A stretch of DNA of 64,000 bases. Source: Dysidea avara. Taxonomy: Eukaryota; Porifera; Demospongiae; Dictyoceratida; Dysideidae. The notes below the pieces were generated by a model that saw nothing but the letters and a program-made list of their open reading frames with translations, ran no database searches and was not told the DNA's origin. This document shows, piece by piece, positions 23,253 through 34,212 of the stretch (its first letter is position 1; each line of letters opens with the position of its first letter). Position numbers and translations under genes: made by a program. The stretch lies in assembly GCF_963678975.1 (NCBI RefSeq), contig NC_089272.1:62570574-62634573 (forward strand), in the 5' to 3' direction.

Positions 23253-23470
23253 ATATGTGACCAGATTTGCAAAAAGGGGTCATACAGTTTATCAACTTTG
23301 ACAATCCATAACTTGAAATTGAAATTCGGTCATGAGTGAGCACCAAGATAGCTTAATAATTGAAGAAAGTTTCAGGCTTGTACATTTCTTTAACACTAAG
23401 TTTTATGATATTTCAAGTTTGCAGAATTGGATGTTTGTGGAAGACTCCTGTTCGCAAATCTGGTCACAAG
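23253..23470. mobile_element. TGTGACC family element, copy 2
   Basis: Left tip atatgtgaccagatttgcaa and right tip ttcgcaaatctggtcacaag are inverted. The interior (tttatcaactttgacaatcc, ataacttgaaattg) is shared with the element at 53,808-54,031, so both are the same subfamily. Confidence 0.8.
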
Positions 23471-23630
23471 ATAAAATAAAAAAAGGAATAATAGGCTGGG
23501 GTCTACTTATGGCCTAGATTAGTGTTTGTTTGGTCAAACCCATATAATTTCACCATTTGCACCGGTATTGTATACGTACTTGTAAAAAAGTATAGAAATT
23601 CATTGTAATTAAATTTCCACTGCACCATGT

Positions 23631-24806
23631 TCATGTATCCTCATGGATGGTTATAATTTTAATTCGTTGTTCTATCCACTTTACCCATGCATCAAGACAT
23701 ACTTCACCAGCCTCAACACGTGTGTGTACAGTATCATATATAGAAGAAATCAAGGTGTCATCTTGACTACGTAGATCTTGTAGGTAAGTGAGATATTTCT
23801 TTCCTGTACCAACCACTTTTTTCCTTTCAACTATCCACAGTTCAGCATTCTTTGCTTCTGTACCTTCAAGTTTCCAAGCCTTCTGTAGTTTCGCCATCTC
23901 AGTTGTGTTCTGAGAATAAAGTGCCTCTTTTAGAATACAAAGATTTTTCTTCATCTTTTCCACACATTGAGACCATAATTTTATTTCTTTGTCGATGTCA
24001 ATATCTTCAGTACACTCAGCAATGTCTTCAATGATTCGCATTACAGTTCGTTCTACTGGACTTAAGTCTTTTTGTTTCTTAGTTTTAAACTTGTCTATGT
24101 ACATCTTTATCAAGTCTGATAGAGCTTTTCCAAACTTTTCTGTCTTTTCAGTCAATAGCTCACACACTTGCAGTAGCCCAATTTGGTTACACATAATTTT
24201 ATAGCAATATTCAACATTGTCTAATCTATCCTTTAGTTGTATGATAGGAGAAAGAATATCTGCTATGTCTGGCCTTAATGTTGCAATATCAGGGGTGGGT
24301 TTGGTACCAGCAAGAGGTTCATTTCCAACTTTAGAGAGTGGCTCATAGTCATAGTCAGGTACATAGTCATGCATAGCTAGAGCAATTCCACTAGGGACAT
24401 GTATACTTGTGCTACGTTTGCGGTGAAACAAGCCGCCATCTTGATATGGACTGCCTCCTGCATACAGTCCAGCTGCATCATACATTAACCTCTTCAAATG
24501 ATGTTCTAAGGTACTTGCCACGTAGTCATGAGCAGTTCCTGAAGTACTTTCCTTCAGACTGAGTACAAACTTACTCCACCATCCAGCACCCTTGGTTGGT
24601 AGTATGTCAATTATGTAATCTACTTTTTCCTCCTTTGATCTGTGTTGTTCTGTTAAGAGATGCCTGTCACCTGGTGTTAAAAGGTTTCTTCCGTTCAGTA
24701 ATGCGACGATAGCACTAACATTCAGCTTCTTCCTAAGCAAGTCGTGACATTTATTTAGTGCTTTTTCCTGTAGTTTTTCCCTATCAGTGGTTGATTTAGC
24801 CGCCAT
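23631..24806 (-). CDS. Single-exon CARD protein with a helical C-terminal half
   Basis: The protein has 391 residues from the ATG at 24,806, chosen because the frame upstream opens only at GTG and this ATG sits in a strong context (gatATGGCGG). Residues of about 8-92 fit a caspase-recruitment domain: KALNKCHDLLRKKLNVSAIV, then LLNGRNLLTPGDRHLL, then KVDYIIDILPTKGAGWWSKF. Residues 95-180 are low in order and contain a DYVPDYDYEPLS acidic/tyrosine patch. Residues 185-390 are Lys/Glu-rich and predicted helical, possibly coiled coil, with no named domain. CARDs assemble by homotypic contacts in caspase-activating or NF-kB-activating complexes; the partner is unknown. No stops or frameshifts. It lies 0.5 kb downstream of the Death-domain exon on the same strand. 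The C-terminal half could be a new effector or oligomerisation module. Confidence 0.8.
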   Translation of the reverse strand: MAAKSTTDREKLQEKALNKCHDLLRKKLNVSAIVALLNGRNLLTPGDRHLLTEQHRSKEEKVDYIIDILPTKGAGWWSKFVLSLKESTSGTAHDYVASTLEHHLKRLMYDAAGLYAGGSPYQDGGLFHRKRSTSIHVPSGIALAMHDYVPDYDYEPLSKVGNEPLAGTKPTPDIATLRPDIADILSPIIQLKDRLDNVEYCYKIMCNQIGLLQVCELLTEKTEKFGKALSDLIKMYIDKFKTKKQKDLSPVERTVMRIIEDIAECTEDIDIDKEIKLWSQCVEKMKKNLCILKEALYSQNTTEMAKLQKAWKLEGTEAKNAELWIVERKKVVGTGKKYLTYLQDLRSQDDTLISSIYDTVHTRVEAGEVCLDAWVKWIEQRIKIITIHEDT

Positions 24807-25334
24807 ATCATGCCACACTGTACTGAATATAGAGTAGCTGATGGCTAACCGGGCGATCGCAGGACCGGATGTATTGTCAGTTATAATAAGACCTCCTGAC
24901 TGCTTCTCGATAATACACGAGTACGTACATACATTTTGTAGTCTATTATCAGATCGCTTCAGTGGTTACCTCCAGTTGCCCTTGAAATCTTGCGTGGTGA
25001 CGAGTTAAAATATTAGAAGTCGTTACGACACACCCAGTCGAAGTTTGGGCACGCCCAATCAGAAATTTGTTTACCTGACAAGAAACTTACGAGGCTAGGC
25101 CATAGATCCTTTATCTATGGCTAGGCAATGGCTTCCCTGCATGGATTCCAAACACGCATCGGATCCGAGACCTAGACAGGTAACTTAAAGTTTCTCACAG
25201 CTCCCTACTGGGATAGCTTACAACTGCAGTTCAGCGCTATCACACTTACTGTATCGAAAATGACAAATTAAATTCATTGAAATACAAGGTACTTATCACA
25301 ACTACACATACAAACACAAACAACATTTTAAATA

Positions 25335-25624
25335 TCATTCTAGATATCTCAAGCTTTCAGCTAGTGTGTTACGTCCCACAGATCGGCTAGACAAAGCTGT
25401 CAAAACTTTCTTCCATGATATGTCTGTCTTAGTTTTGGTATCTAACCATTCCATAAACATAGCCCTACAAGCTGTCTTACTGTCCCTACTATCGTGTTGA
25501 ATAGTCTTCAGTTCTTTAGAGTCTACACCAAGTTGTAACCCCATCTCAAACCATTTGGTGGCCATACTGGGAATGACCAGCTCTGTTAGATTTCCAATAT
25601 TAAGTGGAACATCAGAACCATTAC
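25335..25624 (-). CDS. Death-domain terminal exon, intact copy B
   Basis: The exon begins after a tcattgcag acceptor in phase 1 and ends at a stop, giving 95 residues. It reads VPLNIGNLTELVIPSMATKW, then FEMGLQLGVDSKELKTIQHD, then TACRAMFMEWLD, ISWKKVLTALSSRSVGRNTL and AESLRYLE. This is the six-helix Death-domain pattern with W..LG..LG, AC..M...WL and W..V..AL motifs at the expected spacing. A small ORF inside starts at ATG 25,565, but the acceptor and the conserved LTELVIP lead-in show it is an internal exon. Its upstream partner is probably on the minus strand at higher coordinates; the CARD exon ending at 31,743 has the matching phase (junction codon GGT). The link is inference. Confidence 0.8.
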
Positions 25625-25887
25625 CTGCAATGAGTATAGTGAATGTACAGGATGTTTACACATGAAAACACAGGTATACACTGATATACATACTGTTTTA
25701 TAGTACAGCAGAAATACGAACACACAAACACCCACAGACACACAAAACATAAATACCTGTGCGTACAAGTTTGCATACATTTGTCTGTGAGTGTGTTTGT
25801 ATGGTGTGTGTACATGCGTATGTACAGTGTAGTTACATTTACATCTGTAAGTACGCGAATAGCACAGTGTGCGTGCGTGCATGTGTG

Positions 25888-26312
25888 TGGGATGCACTGA
25901 TACCACTTTTTACCTACTGATCCGATACCAATACATGTTTAGTGGAAAATTGGCCGATACTGATACTTTGCCAAATTGTTTTTAAGAAACAGCCAGTATC
26001 CCCACTGTTTTATAAGCCAACTTACTTAAAATACGCTTGCTAATGTCTTTATAGCACTGCTTGTTGGATTTATGGACATCATGCATTGATTTGTGGTGTT
26101 CAATCACCACGTATGGCTTCAATAAATCTTGTGGCTTACTTTTCATTCAATTGTACTAACAATCATAATCACTCCCTACATATACCACCATCTTGAAAAA
26201 CAATTAAATGATGTCATCCAAAAGTATCAGTTATGGTATCAGAGCCACTTAAACCATAACCAATATCAACAATGGCCAATACTGATAAAAATTTCAGTAT
26301 CGAAGCATCCCT
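25888..26312. mobile_element. MITE with GGGATGC tips, inserted in copy B
   Basis: Starts gggatgcactgataccactt and ends tttcagtatcgaagcatccc, inverted tips with GATACC/GTATCG words just inside. Absent from copy A at the matching site. The interior repeats ccgataccaatac-type words. Likely a hAT-related non-autonomous element. Confidence 0.7.
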
Positions 26313-26559
26313 AGCAAACCCCCTACAATTCAGCCTACAAGCTAATGAGGAATATCCCCATTAACCACTTACAGTGCACTTTTATATATATACTCAACTT
26401 TGAGGTCTTGCAATATAATAATTTAAAATAAGGATGTCCCTAATTTTCAATACTACTATACACATCTTACATTGGCGCAATTAAAATATCTTAAATTTAA
26501 AAATGAGGTATGGTTAGTATAAGTAATCACACACATATATGGGTGCAATTAGGAAATAC

Positions 26560-27262
26560 CTGTACATTTATTTATTGATTAGAAAAACACTTAGGGGTCA
26601 TATGCTAATGTACAATTACAGTAATGATCTAAGTATGACCTTAAAGTTTCTATGTCAATTTCATGTATATCAGGGTAGGGTAGAGAAATCCATTTAATAG
26701 TTGTCATGGGAAAAGAAGAGCTACAGTAAATTTCTATGCTGGGGTGGTAGTGAGAGAATTTTAGTTGATGATTAGCTCTGTTGTTTGGAAAAGATGGAGG
26801 AACAATAAGCAGGTTGTTCAGTAATTTAAATAAAAAGAATTAGTCTATTATTTCTATGTCGATCTTGTAGAGTTGGCAAATTTAACTGGTGTAGGACTGT
26901 GGTGATGCTGTCAAAGTGATCTCTTTGCCATGGGTTGTTTGTAACAAACCGTGCAGCCCTAGTTTGGATCAATTCGAGTTGATTGATTGCATTGTGATGG
27001 CGAGGGTCCCATATGGAGGAGAAATAATCAAGCATTGGCAGAACCAGTTGTTCATGAAGATGTCTTGGAAGGTTGTACATATTACGTTTAAGGAATCCCA
27101 GTATGTGGTTGGCTTTGTGTGGCAGAGTGTTTCAATGTGAGGATGCCAAGATAGCTTATGATCTAATGCTATACCTAAATATGGATGATGAGAAACAGTG
27201 TTCAGTGTAGTACTATTCATGGTATATTCAGAAGAACTTATGTGCCATTTTAAAGTTGCTCG
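26560..27262 (-). mobile_element. 5'-truncated LINE fragment inserted in copy B
   Basis: On the minus strand the order is HHPYLGIALDHKLSWHPHIE (about 27,120-27,190), then MLDYFSSIWDPRHHNAINQL and ELIQTRAARFVTNNP (26,910-27,040), then a C-terminal TIKWISLPYPDIHEIDIETL (about 26,640-26,700). These are the thumb and C-terminal end of a Jockey/CR1-like reverse transcriptase. A frameshift separates the first two blocks. The 3' end bears a short AAAT repeat (26,566-26,580). Copy A lacks it, giving clean borders. The palm with the active site is missing, so it is inactive. Confidence 0.85.
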
Positions 27263-27762
27263 CAAGTAACAGCAAAAATTGTACGAGGCAAAGCCAAGTG
27301 CTATTTTGGCTGTTACGAGCACAATTATTCCATGAACACAAAAATGCGTGTGATTATCTACTAATTCTACTAATCACACACAAATGCTGACCTGGTTAAC
27401 CTACTGACCTAAAGAGTAGTCAGGATGGGACCAATATGTGACACAGTTAAATTATTCACAAAAATCTATATTTAAAAAGTCCACAAGTTCCTGTACATAT
27501 AGATTATACAGTGATACAGACTGAAAGAATATCTATTATAGGAAGATTACCTGCAAGAAATGAGTAGATACCAAAGAATATTAATGATCAATGAGTGGCA
27601 TGTAAGTCTATAGCAAACAACTGTACAGCAAAAATTTCCATAAGTGGATGCCAAACTAGTTGCTTACAACCAGAAACAAGGGAGCAGTCCCCCCCCCCTC
27701 CCCTTCCTCCCAATTTCTCTGTCCCTGCTACAAGACAGCAAGTCACATTCTTAGATAGTGGG

Positions 27763-28188
27763 AAGGCTTCCACCGATACAGAAAAATACCTACCGATCCA
27801 ATACCAATACCAATCGTAGTAGTAAATTTTGCCAACACAGATACCAATAATTGCCATACAATTTATACACTTATCAAGTTAGCTATGTAACCTTTTATTG
27901 TGCAGTGACTGTTCTATTAGAGTATTTCGACCTTTTCATAGTAAGTAGCATTTGCTCAATGTTTAACAATGCCTTTTCTGCACTAGAATAATGTTCAACA
28001 CCATTTCCAGCCTGTCATACCCCAAGCTTTGCTAGCATAGCATTTATGATGACAGTTAGGATGATGACGATTGGGACGAGTGGCTATTAATTGGAATCGA
28101 AATACCTGAATAACCAATACCGATCGATACCAAAAATGTCCATAATCGGCTCCGAATTGATACTGATCCGATTATCAGTGGAGCTCTA
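27763..28188. mobile_element. hAT-like MITE with 8-bp TSD (ATAGTGGG)
   Basis: Tips are aaggcttccaccgatacaga on the left and, inverted on the right, cggattatcagtgg plus agctcta, sharing a GGCTTCCACCGATA/GAGCTCCACTGATA pattern. ATAGTGGG flanks both sides (27,755-27,762 and 28,189-28,196). The empty site in copy A (gataatgggcatggc, 14,213) confirms the insertion. It contains a CTATTAGAGTAT motif at 27,908. Confidence 0.8.
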
Positions 28189-28485
28189 ATAGTGGGTGTG
28201 GCTCCATGTATGTTTCTTGTCTATACACACAATTGAATTCAATCAAGCTTGTTAATTTATGATCACATACAGATTGGTAGTAAAGCGGATGACCTGGACA
28301 AAATACGATCCAAAATGATGATAATCTGCTACCCACTTTCTGACATTATAATGAGACGGTCTTATCAATGAGGCCATAAAGTATACCTTAGGGACATAAT
28401 GGACATGGTAAATGAGGTAGTCTTGTTAATAAGGCTGTGAAAAACTACAAAAGCGTAACACCTTAGCCGTGTTTGGGACCTACGT

Positions 28486-28790
28486 GACATGGTCACTATA
28501 ATGAGGTGGTCTTATTAATGAGGTCATGAAGTACACCTTAGCTATATTTGAGACCTACGTGACATGGTCACTATAATGAGGTGGTCTTATTAATGAGGTC
28601 ATGAAGTACACCTTAGCTATGTTTGGGACCTACTTGACATGGTCACTATAATGAGGTGGTCTTATTAATGAGGTCATGAAGCACAGCTTTGCTATGTTTG
28701 GGACCTACTTGACATGGTCACTATAATGAGGTGGCCACAATTGCAAACTTACAAAAGTATATTTTCAATACAGGTATACGCACAGTCATT
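28486..28790. repeat. 75-bp minisatellite, 4 units
   Basis: Units starting gacatggtcactataatgag lie at exactly 28,486, 28,561, 28,636 and 28,711. A degenerate unit precedes them near 28,405. Copy A has only one unit, so the array expanded after duplication. Non-coding. Confidence 0.9.
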
Positions 28791-28884
28791 AGTGATTTAC
28801 TACTACATCAAAGTGTAATTTAGTTTTGTAATCTCGACTATATTGTTGGCCCTGTTCACACTAACTTCTAACCCGGGTATATAG

Positions 28885-29236
28885 TAGGGTTGGAACGAAT
28901 GTACAAATACATCCTCCTAAGCTTCTTTTCAAAATGTTACCGAAGCTTCGACGCTTTGTTGCAAATGTCATGTCACTATTAATGACCACAATTGATGGTT
29001 CTTAGGGTGTACACTGTAGCACAAACTCCTATACTTTGTTATAGCACCAGTATAGCCATTGTTTAAACTACAATTACATCAAAAAGTATGTAAATGGCAG
29101 CTTCCACAAAGAGTGATAATACTTGTGCAACTAGTTTAACATGTTGGTATCCATGGTAACGAAGCTTTGGTGGGGTAAAACAGCATCCGAATTTTATAAG
29201 ACCGAACGAAGCTTCGAACTATTTGTCTCAACCCTA
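28885..29236. mobile_element. hAT-like MITE, tips TAGGGTTG, 8-bp TSD GTATATAG
   Basis: The element begins tagggttggaacgaat and ends atttgtctcaaccct plus a, inverted over about 16 bp with mismatches, flanked by GTATATAG at 28,877-28,884 and 29,237-29,244. The interior has repeated gaagctt words. Length 352 bp, no ORF. An 8-bp duplication fits hAT transposition. Confidence 0.85.
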
Positions 29237-29244
29237 GTATATAG

Positions 29245-30070
29245 GATGGTATGGTTAGAAAATATAAGGCAGTGTGAATTCAAACTATGCCAAGCCGAAC
29301 TGGTATGAAACAAAGGGATAGCAGATGTATTCCAGGACGCTGACTTTGGTCAACAATAATAAGTTGCTGTTATTAGACATCAGCCAGGATTTCTGTGATG
29401 GGCAAGCTGTCAAGCTCTTGACTGAAGCAATAATGTGAACTATGTTTGAGTTTAAAACATTCTGTCTAAGTGTCTAACTGCACTCACAACAGATCTACCT
29501 AAGTACAAGCCCACAACACTGCTTACACAACAAGAAATAAGTACATCAATACACAAGGGGAGTTGTCCCTCCTATTGAAACACTTGTGGCTGGAATAAGG
29601 TGTGTATCAAGCCGTGACCTGATTTTGTGTGGCGGATAAAATTAAGATGTTGATACAACTGTTATCTTCTTACCCAGCAACACTTAAAATAGCAATACAA
29701 GTGAACTTTTATTACATTTTGATGAGCTAGATAGCTGTATTAGATGCATCACATGACTTACAAAAGCTACCTAACAGACTGATAATTAATGGTATAATAG
29801 ATCATTGATGAGGCAAGTAAAGTGGAAACTAACAAGTAAGATTATGTGAGCTAAAGGTAAAATTTAGACAGTCAAAACCCAGTAGCCAAGCCCTTTTTAC
29901 CACAAAAGGAAAAAAGCAGTCTGTAGCTGGCTATGCGAGACACTAGTGTGACCAACAGTATCAATGTTAAGACCCACCCCTAGTTAAGAGATTTGACAGT
30001 TACCAAGCCCCACTACTCGGGCATAGAGGTTGTTTAATCTCCTAATAATCCTACAGGTGTAGCTAATTCC
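29245..30070. other. Intergenic stretch without a recognised gene
   Basis: Mixed AT-rich DNA, no ORF above 60 codons with any sign of coding, no RNA gene seen. Confidence 0.45.
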
Positions 30071-30074
30071 CACA

Positions 30075-30965
30075 TCAGTAAACGCGGACCTGGAAAACGG
30101 ACTCACAAACGGAATGGGGAGGTTGCCTTACTGTAGCTGGCTAGCCTGCTACATATTTTTATCCCAACAGCATTGTTCTTCCACCAGATGTCCAAGAACA
30201 TCTGACACCACAGCAGTATGCCATACTTTTTAGATTTAGACCTTTGTATCTAATTTGGATTATTCCACCAACTTTCATATTTGGCTTGTAACAAACTTAC
30301 CTTTTGTGTTTTCACTTGATTTTGTTGATAATTCTTTTTGTAAATATTCTTTGTAACATTGTGTGTAACATTGTGTGTAGCTGTGTTTCATTATGGTCTT
30401 TGTACCAGTGATGTTTGTGTTTTCATAACCATTTTGTGATCATGTAAGGTTTGTAGTAGCCTACAGTTTTTTTTGTGACATTTTGTGATCCTGTAGCTAA
30501 TTTTTTGTTTGTTTGTTTTGTAACCTAATATACGTAATGCTGCAGGTTACCAGATTAAACCGTTAAATCATCAAAAAAATATACTTATCTGTTTTATTGA
30601 TGCTTAACTTATAGGCACTAACTAACCCAAAGGGCATGCAGAAAAATGAGCATCTATGAAAAAATCAATGTGCTTTAATTAGAAAGTACTGGTCGAGGTA
30701 ATGGGTTGACTCCACTTTCATCGCCGCACTTAGAAGTGAGCCATTTTGAGTGTTGCCATACATGACATGCAAACACGCATTAATGTTTAAAGTGCAGGAC
30801 ATATTGTACACACTTTGTGATCGTCCCAGCTAAGGGGAAGTGGAGTGGCTACTATAAGCAAGTTTGTATGTAATGTCAGAGCTGCCAAGCAATATAATTG
30901 ACGTGTTAAGGTAACCTCCCAGTCTGTTTGTGAGTCCGTTTTCCAGTCCATTCCGCATTTTAGTC
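30075..30965. mobile_element. Element with 50-bp inverted ends (GGAAAACGGACTCACAAAC)
   Basis: The left arm (30,085-30,130, ctggaaaacggactcacaaa then ggaggttgcctta) is matched by the inverted right arm (30,908-30,950, taaggtaacctccc then gtgagtccgttttccag). The 0.8-kb interior has GT/T-rich sequence (30,300-30,540) and no transposase. The tip core (ggactcaca) is shared with the hairpin element at 131-390. Confidence 0.65.
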
Positions 30966-31742
30966 ACGTCTGATTCATATCCCGTGTACAAGCTTGTGTC
31001 CTGCACAGCTGGCCTGTACTTGTGACTACGCAAGTTATTAAATGTGACCAGCTGAGCAAAAAACTACACATTCCTCTGATTCCATTTTACTTCTTCTGTT
31101 ATCTATAGTACAAAGAAGTGGCCAGCCAAAGTTTCAGCCTTTTGTAATGACTAGCCTTTGAGTTATAGTGGTAGACAGTTGGGAAAGGAATAAATTTGAT
31201 TTGTGTAGCAACAACACGGCTAATAAATTACAGGCACTTATAACTCACGAGTCGACTAAAACAACCTGGGATTTGGCTCAGTCTGTTCACCATGACTGGC
31301 AGACTGATCAAGGTTGATTGTTTTCCTTGTAAGTCTTTGTGTGGACAAAGAAGGCCAAGAAATGACAACAATAAACTTTTCCTACCGCATCACATAAATA
31401 AGTACCCATAACTCTTGTTCCTTATACTATCTATATGAAAGATTCTTCTTATTCTACACAAATAGGTGAATCTGATTTGAGTCTCGTTTCAGCACATGCC
31501 AAAGCAATTAAAATGTGCATAAACTCTTAACGTAGCATGCGTATTTTTACCAATAGAATTTTGCCAGCTTTTGCTCAGCAGGTCACTGAGTCAAAATCCC
31601 CAGTACTGGGGACAGGTACTGGGACTTTTGCCCAGTACTGCCCCGTTATATTGCGTACTGGCATGGGGTTTACAAATGATATAATACCGAAATGGCTACC
31701 CCTTGGGATAACACCCAAGCACACACAATGAGAGGAAAGTAC
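30966..31742. other. Intron or intergenic stretch downstream of the CARD exon
   Basis: No recognised gene. If the CARD exon at 31,743-32,127 is joined to the Death exon at 25,624, this is intron. A small palindromic run ccccagtactggggacaggt occurs at 31,598. Confidence 0.4.
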
Positions 31743-32127
31743 CTTGTGCTGACGTACTCGAATCATCTGTAACATCTTCGGATAACACCAGATTGATCTT
31801 TCTTTTAAGTAGGTCTTTGTATATGTCTTTAGCGAGATACGCGTATGCTCCGCCATGTCCTTCAACCACTTTTAGCATACTACGGAACGTGTGTGTCTTC
31901 TTAGACGACTCTAAAGGGACAGCGACAAACTGTAGGAAGCGACGAGCCTTCTCTTGTTGCGTGTCTGCAGCCATTATGGCGTCTTGTTCTTTAAAGTTCA
32001 CTATCTTGGCAGATACGAACTTCGACATCAACGTCGCAACAGGTAATGCATCTATCAGTTTGGGGTAATGTTCTATAAACACTTCTAGACATACTTCGGC
32101 AGTAGGGTCTTCTTCTGCTACAGCCAT
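31743..32127 (-). CDS. CARD first exon of a split gene
   Basis: The ATG at 32,127 (gaaATGG context) opens MAVAEEDPTAEVCLEVFIEH; the frame upstream has only GTG starts. The domain covers most of the exon: YPKLIDALPVATLMSKFVSA, IVNFKEQDAIMAADTQQEKA, RFLQFVAVPLESSKKTHTFR and LKVVEGHGGAYAYLAKDIYK, the helix spacing of a CARD. The exon ends ...STSAQ at a phase-1 gtactt donor (31,742/31,743); reading on gives only a short unconserved tail. A phase-1 exit fits the Death-domain exon at 25,624, which would make a CARD-Death adaptor like CRADD/RAIDD of about 220 residues. That join, across 6 kb of repeats, is inference. No lesion in this exon. Confidence 0.65.
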
Positions 32128-32174
32128 TTCAAACACGCGCACCCTAAATTAGCGCTGCAAAACGCTAATGTAAT

Positions 32175-32945
32175 TAAATATGCCACCTCTTAAGACCACC
32201 TTCTTATAAAGACCACCCCTGTACAAAGACCACATTATAATTAGATCTCAAAGATGGCTAAGGCACCTTCTATAAAGACCAACTCTTTACAAAGACCACC
32301 TCTCAATAGCTAGGTTCCAAACATCTTACGTCAGACCGCTTTATCAAAACAGCTAGAAAGTCTAGGCTGTCCGTTGATACAGAAGGTTTGTAGTGTACTA
32401 GCTACATTTTATACTTGCGTGGAATATTTTTGTATGACACATTCTGGTACCATTGTATTATCTATGCTGGTACAAGGCTAAGTGATGATGGTATATGACT
32501 TGAGTGAATTCATATGAACAAAGCGATGACATTGATATGAGTCATACTATTACCCTTACAACCAACCACAACACAGTACTACATTGGGTTATGCACCACC
32601 AAGCGTGGACTACTGTTAATGACCTTAACACACTTGTACAAACACGTGGCGTAGAATGAATTGTGACACTTTAACTTACCTTTTATACCTACTGTCACGT
32701 GAGAGAGGCTCGACATGACAACCATATAGTATTCATGCGGGAGCTTATTTTCTGTCTAATTCATTGCATTCAACCGACAGAAAATACACATGTTTAAAGC
32801 TTACCAAATATTACCATGTAAAGAGGTGGTCTTTATCAAAGGTGACCACAAAGCGGTCCTCCATCAATTACAATGTGGTCTTTATAAGAAGGTGGTCTTT
32901 AAGAGGTGGCCACTAAACAAGGGTTTTACTCTAGGGTACAGTTAT
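32175..32945. mobile_element. Inverted-repeat element built on AAAGACCAC words
   Basis: The left end (32,178-32,300: gccacctcttaagaccacct, then repeated tataaagaccac) is inverted relative to the right end (32,820-32,935: gtggtctttataagaaggtg, aagaggtggccac). The arms also contain internal short tandem repeats of taaagaccac. It lies about 50 bp upstream of the CARD start codon, so it probably supplies or borders that gene's promoter. Confidence 0.7.
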
Positions 32946-33384
32946 ATGACGATTTGTCCATTTCCGTTTTCCATTTTCACTTTCCGTTTCTGGTTTCCAT
33001 TTCCACTGTTTCCAATTGCTCCCACGATTGCATTAATTTTTGTGGTGATACTTTTGCAATGTAGATTTACTTGTGAGATCTTTGCAGTGTACATCTACTT
33101 GATATTTGGGCTGTAGCTGTTTATACGTCCATGAACAGTAGTTGTTCTAGTTTGTCACACAGTACTTTTGGATCAAGTCATCACTGGGTCTGGGATTTTT
33201 TCTAAACATATCAGTTACTCCCTGTGTTCACAGGCTTTAGCCTTCTCACAGGTCCCTAGTGGGATAGTATTAATAATGCAATCATTGCTTTGGTGGTGTT
33301 AAAGACTTGATAACTTCACAGTCATCATAATGACATTGAAAATATTGATCTACTAAGGAGTGACCATTATAAAATACAGGATCT

Positions 33385-33460
33385 GCTTTCCCCAACCACT
33401 TACAACTTAGCCTGTTTGTGCCCCTTCCCTTGCCAGCTCCTGGAGTCACCCCTGGCTATA
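33385..33460. mobile_element. Single end of a dispersed element (family of 42,916-43,645)
   Basis: Contains ccaaccacttacaacttagc, then ttgccagctcctggagtcac and ccctgg. The same blocks occur at 43,575-43,645 (caactatttacaacttagcc, gacagctgctggatcagccc). Only one end is present here. Confidence 0.55.
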
Positions 33461-33611
33461 CATATAGATTATACATAAAGTAGGCACCATGCAGCCTATT
33501 ATGCTGGCACAATTTAAAGCACAATAGATGCACCAAAACATCAAGTGTAATGCTAGCATGATAGGCAGAATAAGGTAGCTATTGCTCATGGATAATGTCA
33601 TTATCTTGCTT

Positions 33612-34212
33612 TAATAGACAAATTTCATAATAATGAAAAATTCAACTGTTGCCCCTAGCAACCTAAATTTTACATTATTAATGTAGGTGTCAATGTCTTA
33701 AGTCACTTCTCCAAGTTTCAAAAGGATAGCATAAATAAGTCATGAGATATGACATTTTGAAGTTGCAATTTTTCCATACATTGTCACTGAGAGGGGCAAC
33801 AGTTGCCCCTTCTCAGTAATCACACAAATGATGTGATTCAAGGTGTAGTATCTATGGTCATATCTTATGACCTATATACACTATTCATTTAAAACTTGGA
33901 GAGATTATTGTTGACATTCACACCTACAAATTATGCAGATAAATGTACTTTTAATTAGTTTTTGCATATGTTAAAATACCTCATTTTTGTGATTGCCCAG
34001 AAGGGGCAACTGTAGCCCTCTCACATAGATATGTATGGGAAAATCACAAATTTCAAAATGTCATATCTTATGACATATATGTGCTATCCTTTCAAAATTT
34101 GGAGAAGTTACTTTAGGCATCATCACCAAATAATACTGGGAAATTCAGGTTGCTAGGGGCAACGGTTATTTCTATACGCTATAAAGCCTTATTATGGAAT
34201 TTGTCTATTGAT
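33612..34212. mobile_element. 600-bp palindromic element
   Basis: The two halves are imperfect reverse complements. The tips are atagacaaatttcataataa and ttattatggaatttgtctat; inside lie the pairs gttgcccctagcaac/gttgctaggggcaac, ttctccaagttt/aaatttggagaa, and gggcaacagttgcccc/ggggcaactgtagccc. It is a foldback MITE without ORF. Confidence 0.8.

Larger units (their letters stand above)
25095..28795. repeat. Segmental duplication, copy B (paralogue of 10,938-14,460)
   Basis: Collinear with copy A apart from insertions private to B: a GGGATGC-tipped MITE (25,888-26,312), a LINE fragment (about 26,560-27,262), a hAT-like MITE (27,763-28,188) and extra 75-bp satellite units (28,486-28,790). It lacks the 1.65-kb insertion found in A. 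Both copies keep the same orientation, about 14.1 kb apart. Confidence 0.85.
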
